63,360 bases of DNA from Acidithiobacillus sp. HP-2. Lineage in GTDB: Bacteria > Pseudomonadota > Gammaproteobacteria > Acidithiobacillales > Acidithiobacillaceae. Under the pieces are notes generated by a model that saw only the letters and a list, made by a program, of their open reading frames with translations, was not told where the DNA came from and ran no database searches. Numbering within the stretch: the first letter of the stretch is position 1; every line of letters starts with the position of its first letter. Location of the stretch: NCBI RefSeq assembly GCF_015100155.1, contig NZ_JACKZA010000017.1:1-63360 (forward strand), written 5' to 3'. Positions 48,298 through 56,529 of the stretch are shown one piece after another. A program made the translations under genes and the position numbers.

Positions 48298-49800
48298 TCA
48301 GGCAAAAGTACGGAACGCGCCGATCATGGCCGTGGCCGTGTTCTGCATTTCCCCGTGAGATACACGGTCCTTGGCGAAGCCGAAGCCCTGCAATGCCCCA
48401 ATCAAGACATACCGGACTTCAATACCCTGATCCATCAGGGCATCGTCGATAGGCTTTGTTTTAGCCTCGTTTGCTCTGCCGTCGGTAAGGACCAGTAATA
48501 GCTTCCGGTCTGTTTCGGCCTCGCAGACAAGCTGCTTACCCGCCTCAGACATGGCCTTGGGAAGTTCCGTGTAACCACCCGCAACCACCAGCCAGGGATC
48601 TTTGGGAGACAGTGGCGCACTGGAGTACGTCCTTCCTGGGTAATATTCGTCATCAAACCAGGATACGGACCATTCGATCCCCAAAGCACTGAAAAGCTGT
48701 ACCAGAGCAAAAGCCCCGGCATTTGCCCAGTAGTTGCTCTTTTCTTTTACATTCACAGCCCCCATGCTTCCGCTGGAATCCAGGAGGAGATGAACCGTCA
48801 TGGACCGACTATCGCCGTCCACACGGTTCCTGAATACGCGCCCGGTAGTCTGGACGTTATACAGGGAGTTGGACACCACACCCGCTGTTCCGGTGCGGGA
48901 TACCCATTCATCCTCTTGCGCCTTGGCCCAGAGTTTAGCTTCCAACGGACCTGCTACCTTACGGTAAACCCGTTTGGATTCACCCTTGGACAAATCCAAA
49001 TATGAAGCAATGGGGCTTTCCTTGACCGGCTGGACAAGGTGCTTTTCTATGGGAACGTCAGTGCCATTTTTGGCAGCGGTAGAATCAGACGGTAGCATTT
49101 CTGCCAGATCCGTCTGATCCAGATCGTTGTCCTCGGATTCTGCAGCCTGTTTCGCTGCATTAGCATCCTTACCGGCCAGCAAGCGACATATTTCATCTGC
49201 TGCATACCAGGGAGCCTCTGGGTTGTTCGCAACCACAGCCTTGTCAGCAATGGCCACCATCCTATCCCAGAGATCAGGTCCAAAAGTTTTGATGGCCTTT
49301 TTCTCCCAGGCATCCGCGATGGCATCCAAAGCGTGCTGCCCCAGAAAATGCGCCCGATAATGAAACAGCAATCCGAACAAAACCAGATTACCCGGCTTCG
49401 TCTTCCGCGAAGGATTCCGAAACCAACCTTCACGAATGGCGAACGTCACCAGGGCGTCCAGAAACTTCCTGGAGCCGGGGTAACGCTTAAAACCCCTATG
49501 CTCTATCCGGGCATCCTCCAGAGCGTTCTGGAGGCGTTTTTTTAAGGGGGTATAGGTTATCCCTTCCGGCGGCAAACCTTTCAGTCTGCCACCGAGATAG
49601 GTATCCCGGATGTGGAAGCTCTCATGGCATACCAGGCCGAGTGTGACATCGGCCCGCTCTTCGTCTACCAAAACCGGAAGCACGGGGAGAACGACCTTTC
49701 TTCCATTCGTATATGCCGTGGACGCATTGGGGTCCACTTCGACCTGAATTCCGCCAAGGCTTTTGCCCAAGGCGGCGGCAACAATTTGTAGTGCTTTCAT
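48298..49800 (-). CDS. VWA-domain, CobT-like protein with HExxH motif
   Basis: The 500-residue product has an N-terminal metallopeptidase-like helix (LGLVCHESFHIRDTYLGG, HExxH near residue 59), an acidic middle and a C-terminal von Willebrand A domain with MIDAS motif LLLDSSGSMG near residue 345 and VLTDGRANE later. This is the architecture of CobT-like partners of MoxR/CobS AAA ATPases. No AAA partner gene is visible in the window; DUF3150 at 26167 is the other expected neighbour. ATG 49800 follows CAACAAGGAGTTGATTT. Confidence 0.8.
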   Translation of the reverse strand: MKALQIVAAALGKSLGGIQVEVDPNASTAYTNGRKVVLPVLPVLVDEERADVTLGLVCHESFHIRDTYLGGRLKGLPPEGITYTPLKKRLQNALEDARIEHRGFKRYPGSRKFLDALVTFAIREGWFRNPSRKTKPGNLVLFGLLFHYRAHFLGQHALDAIADAWEKKAIKTFGPDLWDRMVAIADKAVVANNPEAPWYAADEICRLLAGKDANAAKQAAESEDNDLDQTDLAEMLPSDSTAAKNGTDVPIEKHLVQPVKESPIASYLDLSKGESKRVYRKVAGPLEAKLWAKAQEDEWVSRTGTAGVVSNSLYNVQTTGRVFRNRVDGDSRSMTVHLLLDSSGSMGAVNVKEKSNYWANAGAFALVQLFSALGIEWSVSWFDDEYYPGRTYSSAPLSPKDPWLVVAGGYTELPKAMSEAGKQLVCEAETDRKLLLVLTDGRANEAKTKPIDDALMDQGIEVRYVLIGALQGFGFAKDRVSHGEMQNTATAMIGAFRTFA

Positions 49801-49840
49801 AAATCAACTCCTTGTTGAGTGTGAATACCGACAACAAGAG

Positions 49841-49866
49841 GCTGGACAAAATCTATGGATGAGCAG
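49841..49866 (-). promoter_or_regulatory. cassette element, copy 12 (GA variant)
   Basis: Core at 49843-49859; start codon 42 bases downstream. CTTGTTG pairs perfectly with CAACAAG of the ribosome site CAACAAGGAG. Confidence 0.75.
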
Positions 49867-50023
49867 ATGCAGGGGTTTTTGAAAAAAACAATCGAAAAAC
49901 CATTCTCAGCTTCGAGCAGTTTATGGCAGTTTTTGTTAAATCTATGCTATCTAATGTGTTCCAGGTTGGGGTGAGTCGAATTTCGTTAATAGATTCATTA
50001 CGTTAAAGACGATTTTTGGGCTT

Positions 50024-50051
50024 CTCTACATATAATCGGCTATATGTAGAG
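50024..50051. repeat. 28-bp perfect inverted repeat, recombination-site-like
   Basis: CTCTACATATA-ATCGGC-TATATGTAGAG: 11-bp arms around a 6-bp spacer, the geometry of XerC/XerD core sites. No T tract follows the hairpin, so it is not a typical terminator. The arms do not match the usual dif consensus closely. Confidence 0.5.
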
Positions 50052-50385
50052 TTGGCGGGTTTTTGCCCAAAAGGGTTTGCTTCAGATGGACCGTTTGCGA
50101 TGCTTGATAGAGATGGATCGTAGGTCTATAAAAGCGGGGTTAAGTTCGTGTTCCCTTGGGAGCATATATATTATTTTGATATAGCAATTAAAATAATTAA
50201 TCAAAATGCTATCATAGTAAGCTATCATCTGCCGACCTGTGCAAGATGTGTTTGTTAAACAGCGTCTTTTTTCGCTATACATCAGCATCACGCTTTTACA
50301 GCACAATTTCGTGAAGAATAAATATTAACAAATTGATAGATAAAAATAATTTTCGGAATATGGAGCAGGTCATAGGTAAACCGTA

Positions 50386-50435
50386 TTGACGCTGTTTTCT
50401 ACTGAAAACTGACAAACCTCAGGGGCTTTTTGACA
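50386..50435 (+). repeat. direct repeat copy A (IS-end-like)
   Basis: The stretch containing TTTTCTACTGAAAACTGACA and GGGGCTTTTTGACA aligns at about three quarters of positions with 57601-57647, same orientation, 7.2 kb apart. It may be the end of a lost insertion sequence. Confidence 0.4.
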
Positions 50436-50581
50436 CATACCCTCAACATGGAGCCATTTTATCATGATTAACCTTAAGTTTCACCAAGAATATAACGCTA
50501 CACTAGCATGCAAAAATAATTTAATAATCATGAATTACGGAGTGTCTACGTGATGAATAAATTATACAGCAGGTAATATGA

Positions 50582-51832
50582 TCAAGAGCGATACTGCATT
50601 AAAGTCAAAGCCGCTTCAGTATGAATCCATTTAAGTGTCGCTTCTCGATAAGCCCTCAAGGCATGAGGTACCTTATTCACAGTATTTTTTGCCTTTAAAT
50701 CGCCATTATCTCGTGATAGTAATCGTTTTAAAAAATTATACCAATACTGAGTGCGGTTTTTCCAGAACCGTTCCTTTTTGTGGTAAATGGGTAACTTTAT
50801 TTTAGTAATTTTATGTTCTTGCTGACTTTTTAAAGCATCTTGCTTGAGCTTCAGAAGGATGTTTTCCCGATCAATATCGAGCTGCTGATTCGCATGATGT
50901 ACTGCACCCATGATGTCGATCGGCATGTTCAGGTACAAACCACCGATGATTGCCATTTTCGTTCTTCCCGCTGCAGGGTAGTAGGAGGGTCTCACAAAAA
51001 GCTTTAACTTTACATCAAGAAATCGTAACCAACCGAGTTTGCGCTGCCCATGATAATAGCGTATTAAACCTTCAATAGCCGGATGCAGGCGGAGCACGCT
51101 TGGTGGAATTCTGTGTGCATTTTCTTTTTTTAACTTTGGTCGCTTAGGGATAAATGAATGAAACTTGTGTCCTATAGTCTCGATCATCTTGTGTAAAGAT
51201 ATTTCTGTACGCATGCGTGCAAGATAAGTCGTTAGCCGCAACCTTTCAAGAATTCCATGAACACCTCCTGGAATTTTTTTATTACGTTTAAAAAATATTA
51301 AAACCTTTTTTAACTCTTTTGCTATCTTATAATTTTCCCAGTAGGTTACATATGACTTCTGAATATTCATTCTGATATTTCTTGACTCTGAGTCATATTT
51401 AGAAAGATTTTGGTAGTATGTGGGCTCGGCTTCTGCGGTAATGTGACGCAAATATTTATTTCCACCAAATAAATAATATTTAAAACCGAGTTTTGGTTTC
51501 ATAATGTAGGCGCGTGGAATACCGTCATAGTTGAAGTGGGTATAATGACCAGCCTTTATTCTCCCTTGGAGAATGGGCGAGCTTTCTGCGTGTAAAATTT
51601 TAATTTCCTGCCGGGCTGCACGTACGTCATTTTCTTTCTCGCGCATTGCCGGTGACTGCTGCGCAATATTTTCTATTTGGCTTAATGTCATCACTTGCTT
51701 TCCATAAGCAGGATTCACATAAAATGTGGCTATACACAATAAGAACGATGATAACCACCATGTAAATTTAATTCTATCAATAGAAATGATTGTAGCCCTC
51801 CATTTCACGTTTGCAGGCAACTTTATGAACAT
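50582..51832 (-). CDS. TolC-like outer-membrane efflux protein
   Basis: From ATG 51832 the product has a signal-like hydrophobic segment ending before GKQVMTLSQIENIAQQSPAM, then the long helical repeats typical of TolC-family proteins (REKENDVRAARQEIKILHAE). It is about 416 residues, near family length, and unusually rich in Lys, Tyr and Ile. No inner-membrane pump or adaptor gene is adjacent. Family assignment is by pattern. Confidence 0.55.
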   Translation of the reverse strand: MFIKLPANVKWRATIISIDRIKFTWWLSSFLLCIATFYVNPAYGKQVMTLSQIENIAQQSPAMREKENDVRAARQEIKILHAESSPILQGRIKAGHYTHFNYDGIPRAYIMKPKLGFKYYLFGGNKYLRHITAEAEPTYYQNLSKYDSESRNIRMNIQKSYVTYWENYKIAKELKKVLIFFKRNKKIPGGVHGILERLRLTTYLARMRTEISLHKMIETIGHKFHSFIPKRPKLKKENAHRIPPSVLRLHPAIEGLIRYYHGQRKLGWLRFLDVKLKLFVRPSYYPAAGRTKMAIIGGLYLNMPIDIMGAVHHANQQLDIDRENILLKLKQDALKSQQEHKITKIKLPIYHKKERFWKNRTQYWYNFLKRLLSRDNGDLKAKNTVNKVPHALRAYREATLKWIHTEAALTLMQYRS

Positions 51833-51846
51833 TAAATCACAAACAT

Positions 51847-52374
51847 CTATAACATTCCCAAAAAATATCCAGCGCCGCCCCAAAACGCAACCCATATGAC
51901 TGCACCTAATATATTCCAGAGATAAAAATCCTGTAGTGTTGTTTCTGCGGATCCAGAGATATATCCTTGAAGCTGTCGCAACGGAACAATGAATCGGCCA
52001 AATAGCACCACTATGGAGCCATATTTATTCATGAAAGTATGCGTCTTATTTAGGCGTTCTGCTGTAATCCCTATCCATCGACCATGTTTTTTGACCCATT
52101 TGATACCGACTTTGTAACCTATGTAATAGGCGGTGAACCAACCGGCACTGGTCCCTATTATGCCGAGGGCAAATAATACTAGCGGATTAAAGGCACCTTG
52201 GCTGGCTACAAAACCTGCACCAATCAACAAGGTCTCCCCAGGTAAAAAAATGACACCGGCGCTTTCCAGGAACAATCCAGCCACGACTATGGCCAACCCA
52301 TATTGATCTACCACACCCGAAGCCGAAACGACTGCGGCATGGAGATAGCTCAAAAAATAGCTGGAAACTGACAT
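51847..52374 (-). CDS. DedA-family membrane protein
   Basis: The 175-residue product has the DedA pattern: GLFLESAGVIFLPGETLLIG, GTSAGWFTAYYIGYKVG and VVLFGRFIVPLRQLQGYISG. DedA proteins are integral membrane lipid flippases/transporters important for envelope integrity. The stop of the cytochrome gene overlaps its start by one base. Confidence 0.88.
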   Translation of the reverse strand: MSVSSYFLSYLHAAVVSASGVVDQYGLAIVVAGLFLESAGVIFLPGETLLIGAGFVASQGAFNPLVLFALGIIGTSAGWFTAYYIGYKVGIKWVKKHGRWIGITAERLNKTHTFMNKYGSIVVLFGRFIVPLRQLQGYISGSAETTLQDFYLWNILGAVIWVAFWGGAGYFLGML

Positions 52375-52964
52375 CAGGATTTGGGGTTCGTACGTGATAA
52401 GCGAACGGGTAACATTCTGGTCAGCGTATGATCGCGAAGCACGTAATGATGATAAAGTGCTGCCAGGCTATGAATAACGATTAAAAACGCCAGCGTCAAC
52501 GCTACTGCTGCATGCCATTGCAATACAGTAGAAAAAGCAAAGTGGGGATCGGGGGTAATGGGAAGCGGCATATGCCATGCCAGAATCGTCAAGCCCTTAC
52601 CCAGAAGCCCCATCATCCAGATACCGATGGCACACTCAACGATAATGAGCCCATAAAAAGCACCATGGACCATCTTGGCCCATAGCTGGTGACTTGGTTG
52701 TGCGCCTGCGCCTGATCTGCGTTCAGTAATGACCCGTACAATAAATAACGACAGCGTGAGCAATAAAATAAGCAGCCCAATCTCTTCATGCACCACAATG
52801 GCACTTGCCAGATGGTCTTGCAGCCAGGCTATACGTAAGTTTGCAGCACCCAATAGGCCCTGAAAAACAATCAGCACGGCGATCAACCAATGCAATACTT
52901 TAAAAAGGCTACTCTCCCCAGTGAACGACGTTTCTGCAATTTGTTCAACCTCATTGGGTGTCAT
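52374..52964 (-). CDS. cytochrome b561-type membrane protein
   Basis: Four helices with conserved histidines: KVLHWLIAVLIVFQG, VVHEEIGLLILLLT, GAFYGLIIVECAIG and LQWHAAVALTLAFLIVIHS, as in diheme b561 proteins that move electrons across the membrane. 196 residues, usual length. It is tightly followed by the DedA gene. Confidence 0.82.
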   Translation of the reverse strand: MTPNEVEQIAETSFTGESSLFKVLHWLIAVLIVFQGLLGAANLRIAWLQDHLASAIVVHEEIGLLILLLTLSLFIVRVITERRSGAGAQPSHQLWAKMVHGAFYGLIIVECAIGIWMMGLLGKGLTILAWHMPLPITPDPHFAFSTVLQWHAAVALTLAFLIVIHSLAALYHHYVLRDHTLTRMLPVRLSRTNPKS

Positions 52965-52999
52965 TCATGCTCCTATTTAAATGTTTCATGCACATCAAA

Positions 53000-53650
53000 C
53001 TAACGAATAGCATGCATCTGTTGCTTTAATGTGGGTAACCAGGAATTTTTTGAAAAACCAGGTTCACGAGAGAGCTTTTCTAATGCTTTTCGGGCTGCAC
53101 CATGGTCCTTGTCTGGTAACCAGAGGGTCGCCTGCTTTTCTGATTTCAGAATGCTGCGATTCGCAACGCGGCGTCCATACCATTTTTCAACACCGGCAAA
53201 AAGTCCTTGTGGTGGATGTTCCGCAGCATGAAGCATGAGATGATAGATGTGTGGATGGCGTAAACTGGCAATGCCTACCAACCATAACCAGGATTGCTCT
53301 GCAGGGGCTAACCGTCTGAACCAGGTAGGCGCAGCGGCAACACATTCTGCCTTTTTGCCAACAATGGCTGTGAGGTAAGGCGCCTCTGGAATATGGGCGA
53401 CACGCCTAATAGACTGAGGCTGGTCTATATACAGGGCAACCTTTTGCCTGGACCATGATTCTGCAGTGTGAGCCGAATTCTGCATGTCACGATTTGTGAT
53501 GGCATGCTCCTTGAGATAGTCGCAAGCTGCTGTGGAATGCAAGAAGATATGTCCAGCAGCGGGCAAGGCCATTCCTTGCCCTCCTATCAGGGCAAGGATA
53601 TACAGTAACTTGCGCGCCCTGTATGGATATTTTTTGCGGACCGTTTTCAT
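53000..53650 (-). CDS. exported protein, function unknown
   Basis: The 216-residue product has a basic start and a signal peptide ending near PAAGHIFLHS. The mature part is helical with two cysteines. No family recognised. Same strand and spacing as the genes around it, so probably one operon from opgG to the TolC-like gene. Confidence 0.55.
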   Translation of the reverse strand: MKTVRKKYPYRARKLLYILALIGGQGMALPAAGHIFLHSTAACDYLKEHAITNRDMQNSAHTAESWSRQKVALYIDQPQSIRRVAHIPEAPYLTAIVGKKAECVAAAPTWFRRLAPAEQSWLWLVGIASLRHPHIYHLMLHAAEHPPQGLFAGVEKWYGRRVANRSILKSEKQATLWLPDKDHGAARKALEKLSREPGFSKNSWLPTLKQQMHAIR

Positions 53651-53663
53651 TATTTTCCAATCG

Positions 53664-53930
53664 TTAGCAATGCTGGTGAATATACCAGATTTTATGAAGA
53701 GTTTTGTTCATCAGCTGGGTGTCATGCAGGGCGGTTTTCCAATGGCGCGCCTTCAACGCCAAAATGGTGTCATAACTGAGTCGTTCCGCCTTGTTTTTCA
53801 TTATTTTTGTTTGATATTGAGGGTTTTGCGGAGCATGATCCTCATGGGCCATAGCATGAACTGACGTTAAACATAAAATACTTACGACAAGTGATTGAAC
53901 TATTTTTTTGCGATTCATCTTTAAGCTCAT
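53664..53930 (-). CDS. small exported His-rich protein
   Basis: ATG 53930 follows GGAGATTTGC and overlaps the upstream stop by ATGA. After a signal peptide (cut near HAMA) the mature part of about 60 residues starts HEDHAPQNPQYQTK and ends WYIHQHC, so it may bind metal. Function unknown. Confidence 0.5.
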   Translation of the reverse strand: MSLKMNRKKIVQSLVVSILCLTSVHAMAHEDHAPQNPQYQTKIMKNKAERLSYDTILALKARHWKTALHDTQLMNKTLHKIWYIHQHC

Positions 53931-54595
53931 GCAAATCTCCACACGGTTGCTGGCTTAGCCAGATTGAAATACTCTTGGGATAAGCACGCGGATCGCTTGA
54001 ACCCCACGGAGATATGGATGATTGCATAGGCCTTGCGCGTCTGTTGTGCAGAAGAATAAGGGTAGGAAGAGGACCATCTTTTCGAATATCCTGAAATCTG
54101 TTGCGCACCCACATGAATAACTCGTTGCCTTCCCGTATTTTTCGCGCAGGATGTTGTCCTGGGGGTCCTGATCGGTATACAGTCTTCCCGGATATATTCC
54201 CGAATCTTCCGGACGAATCGCTTTGACGCCATAGAAGAACGTAATAAAGCTGGAAATTGTTGCTTTTTAAACCAACGTGCTGGATGGTTTTGCGCACGAG
54301 CTGCCGGTGATGCAGTGGCCAGACGAGCGTTGAGTTCATCGCTATCCTCAGCCAACGCGCCAATAGCGGTTTGCATCAGTGCAAACCAAGCTGGACTTAT
54401 TTCATTGCGTTGGCCAACCTGTGCTTGTAGACCTCTTACGACCTGGCTTTCTACCCAATTCCGTTGGGCGGAAGACAATCCAAGTTTGTCCAGGTAATGT
54501 GTCGCAGCAATGGGTAGTCTGACAGTGTCGGTAGACGGGTCGTTACTGGGTCGAACTGGATGCAGAATATCGAAACTATCCGGGCTTCTATACAT
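53927..54595 (-). CDS. hypothetical protein after opgG, possibly decayed
   Basis: The start is coupled to opgG (TAATG) and the stop to the next gene (ATGA), which supports a real 222-residue gene. The N-terminal 115 residues (LPIAATHYLDKLGLSSAQRN) look like a helical soluble protein; the C-terminal half is Arg/Ser-rich, and another frame there (YGVKAIRPEDSGIYPGRLYT) looks more protein-like, so a frameshift is possible. It is not recognisable as OpgH, the usual partner. Confidence 0.4.
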   Translation of the reverse strand: MYRSPDSFDILHPVRPSNDPSTDTVRLPIAATHYLDKLGLSSAQRNWVESQVVRGLQAQVGQRNEISPAWFALMQTAIGALAEDSDELNARLATASPAARAQNHPARWFKKQQFPALLRSSMASKRFVRKIREYIREDCIPIRTPRTTSCAKNTGRQRVIHVGAQQISGYSKRWSSSYPYSSAQQTRKAYAIIHISVGFKRSACLSQEYFNLAKPATVWRFA

Positions 54596-56142
54596 TATGC
54601 TGCCTCCTTTTGTGGAGCCAATAGATATAACCAGGTATCACTGAGCGTTTTCCCTTGTGAAGCCAGAAACAGGCTGATGTTACCGGGATGTTGTCTGGCC
54701 GGCAGAATTTGTGCGTTCACCTGCCATTGGTGCTTCAAGGGATTGAATCGCACTGACGAATGGAGAATATGCACCCCTGCTCCGACGGTAAAATGGGCGT
54801 GCATGGGGGTTTGTGCGGGGAGATGACCCAATCCATCTCCGGCGAAATCCACCACCAATGTCTTGGCGCCCTTCATGTGCGGATCGTTACCCAGAAAGGT
54901 AGCGACTGGATGCCCGCCAGATGGGAGCTGTTTGTCGTTCCGGAAAAACCGGATCTGGTAATGCACCCGCAGTGATTCACCCGGTCGCAGGGGTTTCGCG
55001 GGGACCCAAAAGGTCACCATGTTATCCGTATTACGGTTGTTTGTCGGCAACTCTACCAGCTCCACTTGTCCTTTCCCCCAGTGATTAAGCGGGTGAATCC
55101 AGACGCTGGGCCTTTTTTGATACTGTGTAATTAATCCTTCGTAGTTAGAAAAGCGGCGATCCTGTTGAAAGAGTCCGAAACCAATGGGGTTATTGAGAAG
55201 ATAACGGGTCACCTGAATGTGCAGGGGGTTATTCAACGGTCTTGTGATCCATTGACCATCACGGGCCGCCATGATCAGATCGCTGGAATCATGTTGTTGA
55301 GGGTGCCAGTCCCCGGCTCTGATACCTCGACCACGACCATGCCAGTACATGCTTGAAAGCGGTGCAATTTCAAGCTGCTTGATTTTTTTGCGCGGATACA
55401 AAACGGCCCGTACGCGGATGCGTGTACTTTTCCCAGGGGTCACAGTAAAACGGTAGGCCCCGGTTATTACAGGGCTATTCAGCAGGGCATAAATGATCAT
55501 GTGCCGCGCTCCTGGCTTGGGCCGTTGCAACCAGAACTCCTGGAAATAAGGAAAAATTTCACCAGAAGGTAAGGCTGTATCTATTCCAAGGCCTCTCGCT
55601 GAAGTTCCATAGACGGCCCCTTTGCCGACAGCACGGAAATAACTGGCACCGAGGAAAGACACAAACTCGTTGTGGTAAGGAGGAGTATCCAGTGGGTAAA
55701 GCAAAGAAAATCCTGCGTATCCTCCTTTACGCGGGAGTTGCGACTGACTAACTACCCCATGGGTAGCAAACAGCCTGGCACTGTAGGGCAGCGGAAAGGA
55801 CTGTCCGTGCTGAATAACATTGATTTTTACCGGGTGGATAAAAGTATGTCCCACGGGATAGAAAGCGACTTCAAACGGTAAATCCTGCCCCTTCCAGAGG
55901 GGGTGTACGTCCAGAATCCGACCATATGCCTGTGGGCTCAGCCTGCGCAGATATTGGCCAGCGGAAATGGGGCGCGGTTTCCAAGCTCTGCGGGACAACT
56001 TTTGTGCAGATTTCTGGACATTTGCAAAGGAAAAAGGATCTGCAAATGCAGTAGAAACGCCTGAAAGCGCAAATATCGCACCTAATCCCAGCACAGCATA
56101 AGAGAAAAGCGGGTTTTTATTTTTTGAGACAAAAATAAACAT
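54595..56142 (-). CDS. opgG: periplasmic glucan biosynthesis protein OpgG
   Basis: The 515-residue product has a signal peptide ending near AFA, then MdoG/OpgG motifs: FEVAFYPVGHTFIHPVKIN, FLGASYFRAVGKGAVYGTSA, ARGLGIDTALPSGEIFPYF and QDRRFSNYEGLITQYQKRPS. OpgG acts in the periplasm on osmoregulated glucans. No opgH glucosyltransferase follows in the window. Confidence 0.92.
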   Translation of the reverse strand: MFIFVSKNKNPLFSYAVLGLGAIFALSGVSTAFADPFSFANVQKSAQKLSRRAWKPRPISAGQYLRRLSPQAYGRILDVHPLWKGQDLPFEVAFYPVGHTFIHPVKINVIQHGQSFPLPYSARLFATHGVVSQSQLPRKGGYAGFSLLYPLDTPPYHNEFVSFLGASYFRAVGKGAVYGTSARGLGIDTALPSGEIFPYFQEFWLQRPKPGARHMIIYALLNSPVITGAYRFTVTPGKSTRIRVRAVLYPRKKIKQLEIAPLSSMYWHGRGRGIRAGDWHPQQHDSSDLIMAARDGQWITRPLNNPLHIQVTRYLLNNPIGFGLFQQDRRFSNYEGLITQYQKRPSVWIHPLNHWGKGQVELVELPTNNRNTDNMVTFWVPAKPLRPGESLRVHYQIRFFRNDKQLPSGGHPVATFLGNDPHMKGAKTLVVDFAGDGLGHLPAQTPMHAHFTVGAGVHILHSSVRFNPLKHQWQVNAQILPARQHPGNISLFLASQGKTLSDTWLYLLAPQKEAA

Positions 56143-56529
56143 AACAGAACTTCAGCAAATTCTATGCCAAATATATAATCACATGATTACCATGCTGTAA
56201 ATGTTGAGCACAAAATATTTACTGCGGCTTATGTCGCTGTAGGGCTACGGTTATATTTTCAATTTTTGATCACAGTTTTTTCTTATATTAAAAAAATATA
56301 AAATAAAATCATCTATTTAATTATGATAATTGCTTATTTTATAAAAACATAACAATGTCGCCAGTAAGCGACATTTAAGCATTTAATCATGCCTGTTAGA
56401 AAGCAAAAGTTGTTAAACGGTATCACGCTTTTATCAATAAATATCTCTTAAAATCAATAAGTAATCACCTAATAGGTTGAAACTATTTCCTGAAACAGAT
56501 CCGGCCATGGGTAAACTGGCGCGCTCTAA
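56143..56529. other. AT-rich intergenic region
   Basis: No gene is visible. The sequence is very AT-rich, as expected for the promoter region of opgG (minus strand), and is bounded on the right by the IS30-type element. Confidence 0.5.

Larger units (their letters stand above)
49867..50581. other. intergenic boundary region, no gene seen
   Basis: About 700 AT-rich bases without a convincing gene separate the accessory element from chromosome-like genes. It contains a perfect 11-6-11 inverted repeat (50024-50051) and a sequence at 50386-50435 related to one at 57601-57647. The minus-strand frame at 50082-50306 has no ribosome site and unusual composition and is rejected. Confidence 0.5.

Noticed and set aside
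50082-50306. Minus-strand 74-residue frame
   Set aside because: No ribosome site, unusual composition and AT-rich intergenic surroundings.
53842-54363. Alternative frame in the gene after opgG as a separate gene
   Set aside because: No ribosome site and no coupling to neighbours; mentioned only as a sign of possible frameshift.
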